Source: Planctomycetota bacterium (GTDB lineage Bacteria > Planctomycetota > GCA-2746535). From it: DNA of 40,409 bases. Where the stretch lies: positions 1-40,409 of the forward strand of contig NVWA01000042.1 of the NCBI GenBank assembly GCA_002746535.1, written 5' to 3'. The translations under genes were made by a program, and so were the position numbers. The notes beneath the pieces are model-generated. The model did no database searches, had not been told where the DNA came from, and saw only the letters and a program-made list of their open reading frames with translations. Numbering within the stretch: position 1 is the first letter of the stretch; every line of letters starts with the position of its first letter. This document shows, piece after piece, positions 40,295 to 40,409 of this stretch.

Positions 40295-40409
40295 CTAAAA
40301 ATTATATGATCCCGTGCGTCTTTTATGAGAAGGCTGTCAACAATAAAAACAGTAAATTTGGTTGGAAATTTATATTCCTTAGCTCTTTTCTTACATTTCT
40401 ATTTCCCTT

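Overview
The window is an AT-rich (roughly 30% GC by eye), gene-dense bacterial chromosome segment. Kdo/LPS genes (kdsD, an LptC/LptA-like protein), lipoprotein signals and a surface-polysaccharide cluster indicate a Gram-negative cell. A pseudopilin whose processing motif begins FTLIEL without the usual preceding Gly, a PocR-AraC regulator, a GntR-LacI hybrid regulator and an FAD_oxidored/lyase catabolic cluster suggest a Lentisphaerota-like or other PVC-group bacterium. This placement is inference at moderate confidence; there is no rRNA or tRNA here. TTG start codons are unusually common, several with good Shine-Dalgarno sequences.

Layout. (1) 1-321: 5' part of a minus-strand gene running off the left edge, with an N-terminal helix-turn-helix-like region and at least two membrane segments. 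(2) 556-6984: compact plus-strand run of DJ-1/PfpI protein, SagB-like nitroreductase, FxsA, glucose-6-phosphate isomerase, transaldolase, TIGR04282-type glycosyltransferase, rhodanese lipoprotein and a membrane-anchored SNase-fold protein. (3) 7066-11603: surface-polysaccharide operon (cupin, DegT aminotransferase, methyltransferase, two GT-B glycosyltransferases). (4) 11615-17481: an orphan hypothetical, then a sugar-catabolic group: GntR-LacI regulator, CoA-acylating semialdehyde dehydrogenase, NagA-like deacetylase, and a convergent ketopantoate-reductase-like gene. (5) 17676-20436: ExeA-type ATPase plus a Wzz-like polysaccharide co-polymerase whose cytoplasmic tail looks like a BY-kinase without its P-loop. 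(6) 24357-20433 (minus): LPS operon hypothetical-kdsD-LptC-like-MFS with overlapping genes. (7) 24589-27269: recG and a TetR regulator. (8) 27303-29223: VOC protein, orphan pseudopilin, membrane-anchored HExxH protease-like protein. (9) 29323-36059: catabolic locus around a PocR-AraC regulator: FAD oxidoreductase, DUF1961/YesU-like protein, heparinase-like lyase, then GDPD and calcineurin-like phosphoesterase genes. No enzyme in it shows a secretion signal, so its substrate is probably processed inside the cell. (10) 36246-40409: gene-sparse accessory stretch with a DUF6483-like gene, two copies of a GC-rich REP/BIME-like element exactly 300 bp apart, a lipoprotein metzincin, a small SpoIIAA/STAS-like gene and a GNAT acetyltransferase.

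The most interesting items are the duplicated inverted-repeat element (36740-37222), the three AATGCT half-sites at exact 22-bp steps in front of the AraC regulator, the cytoplasmic lyase/oxidoreductase/phosphodiesterase locus, and the P-loop-less BY-kinase-like tail on the Wzz-like protein. I see no CRISPR array, prophage, insertion sequence with transposase, or convincing defence system.
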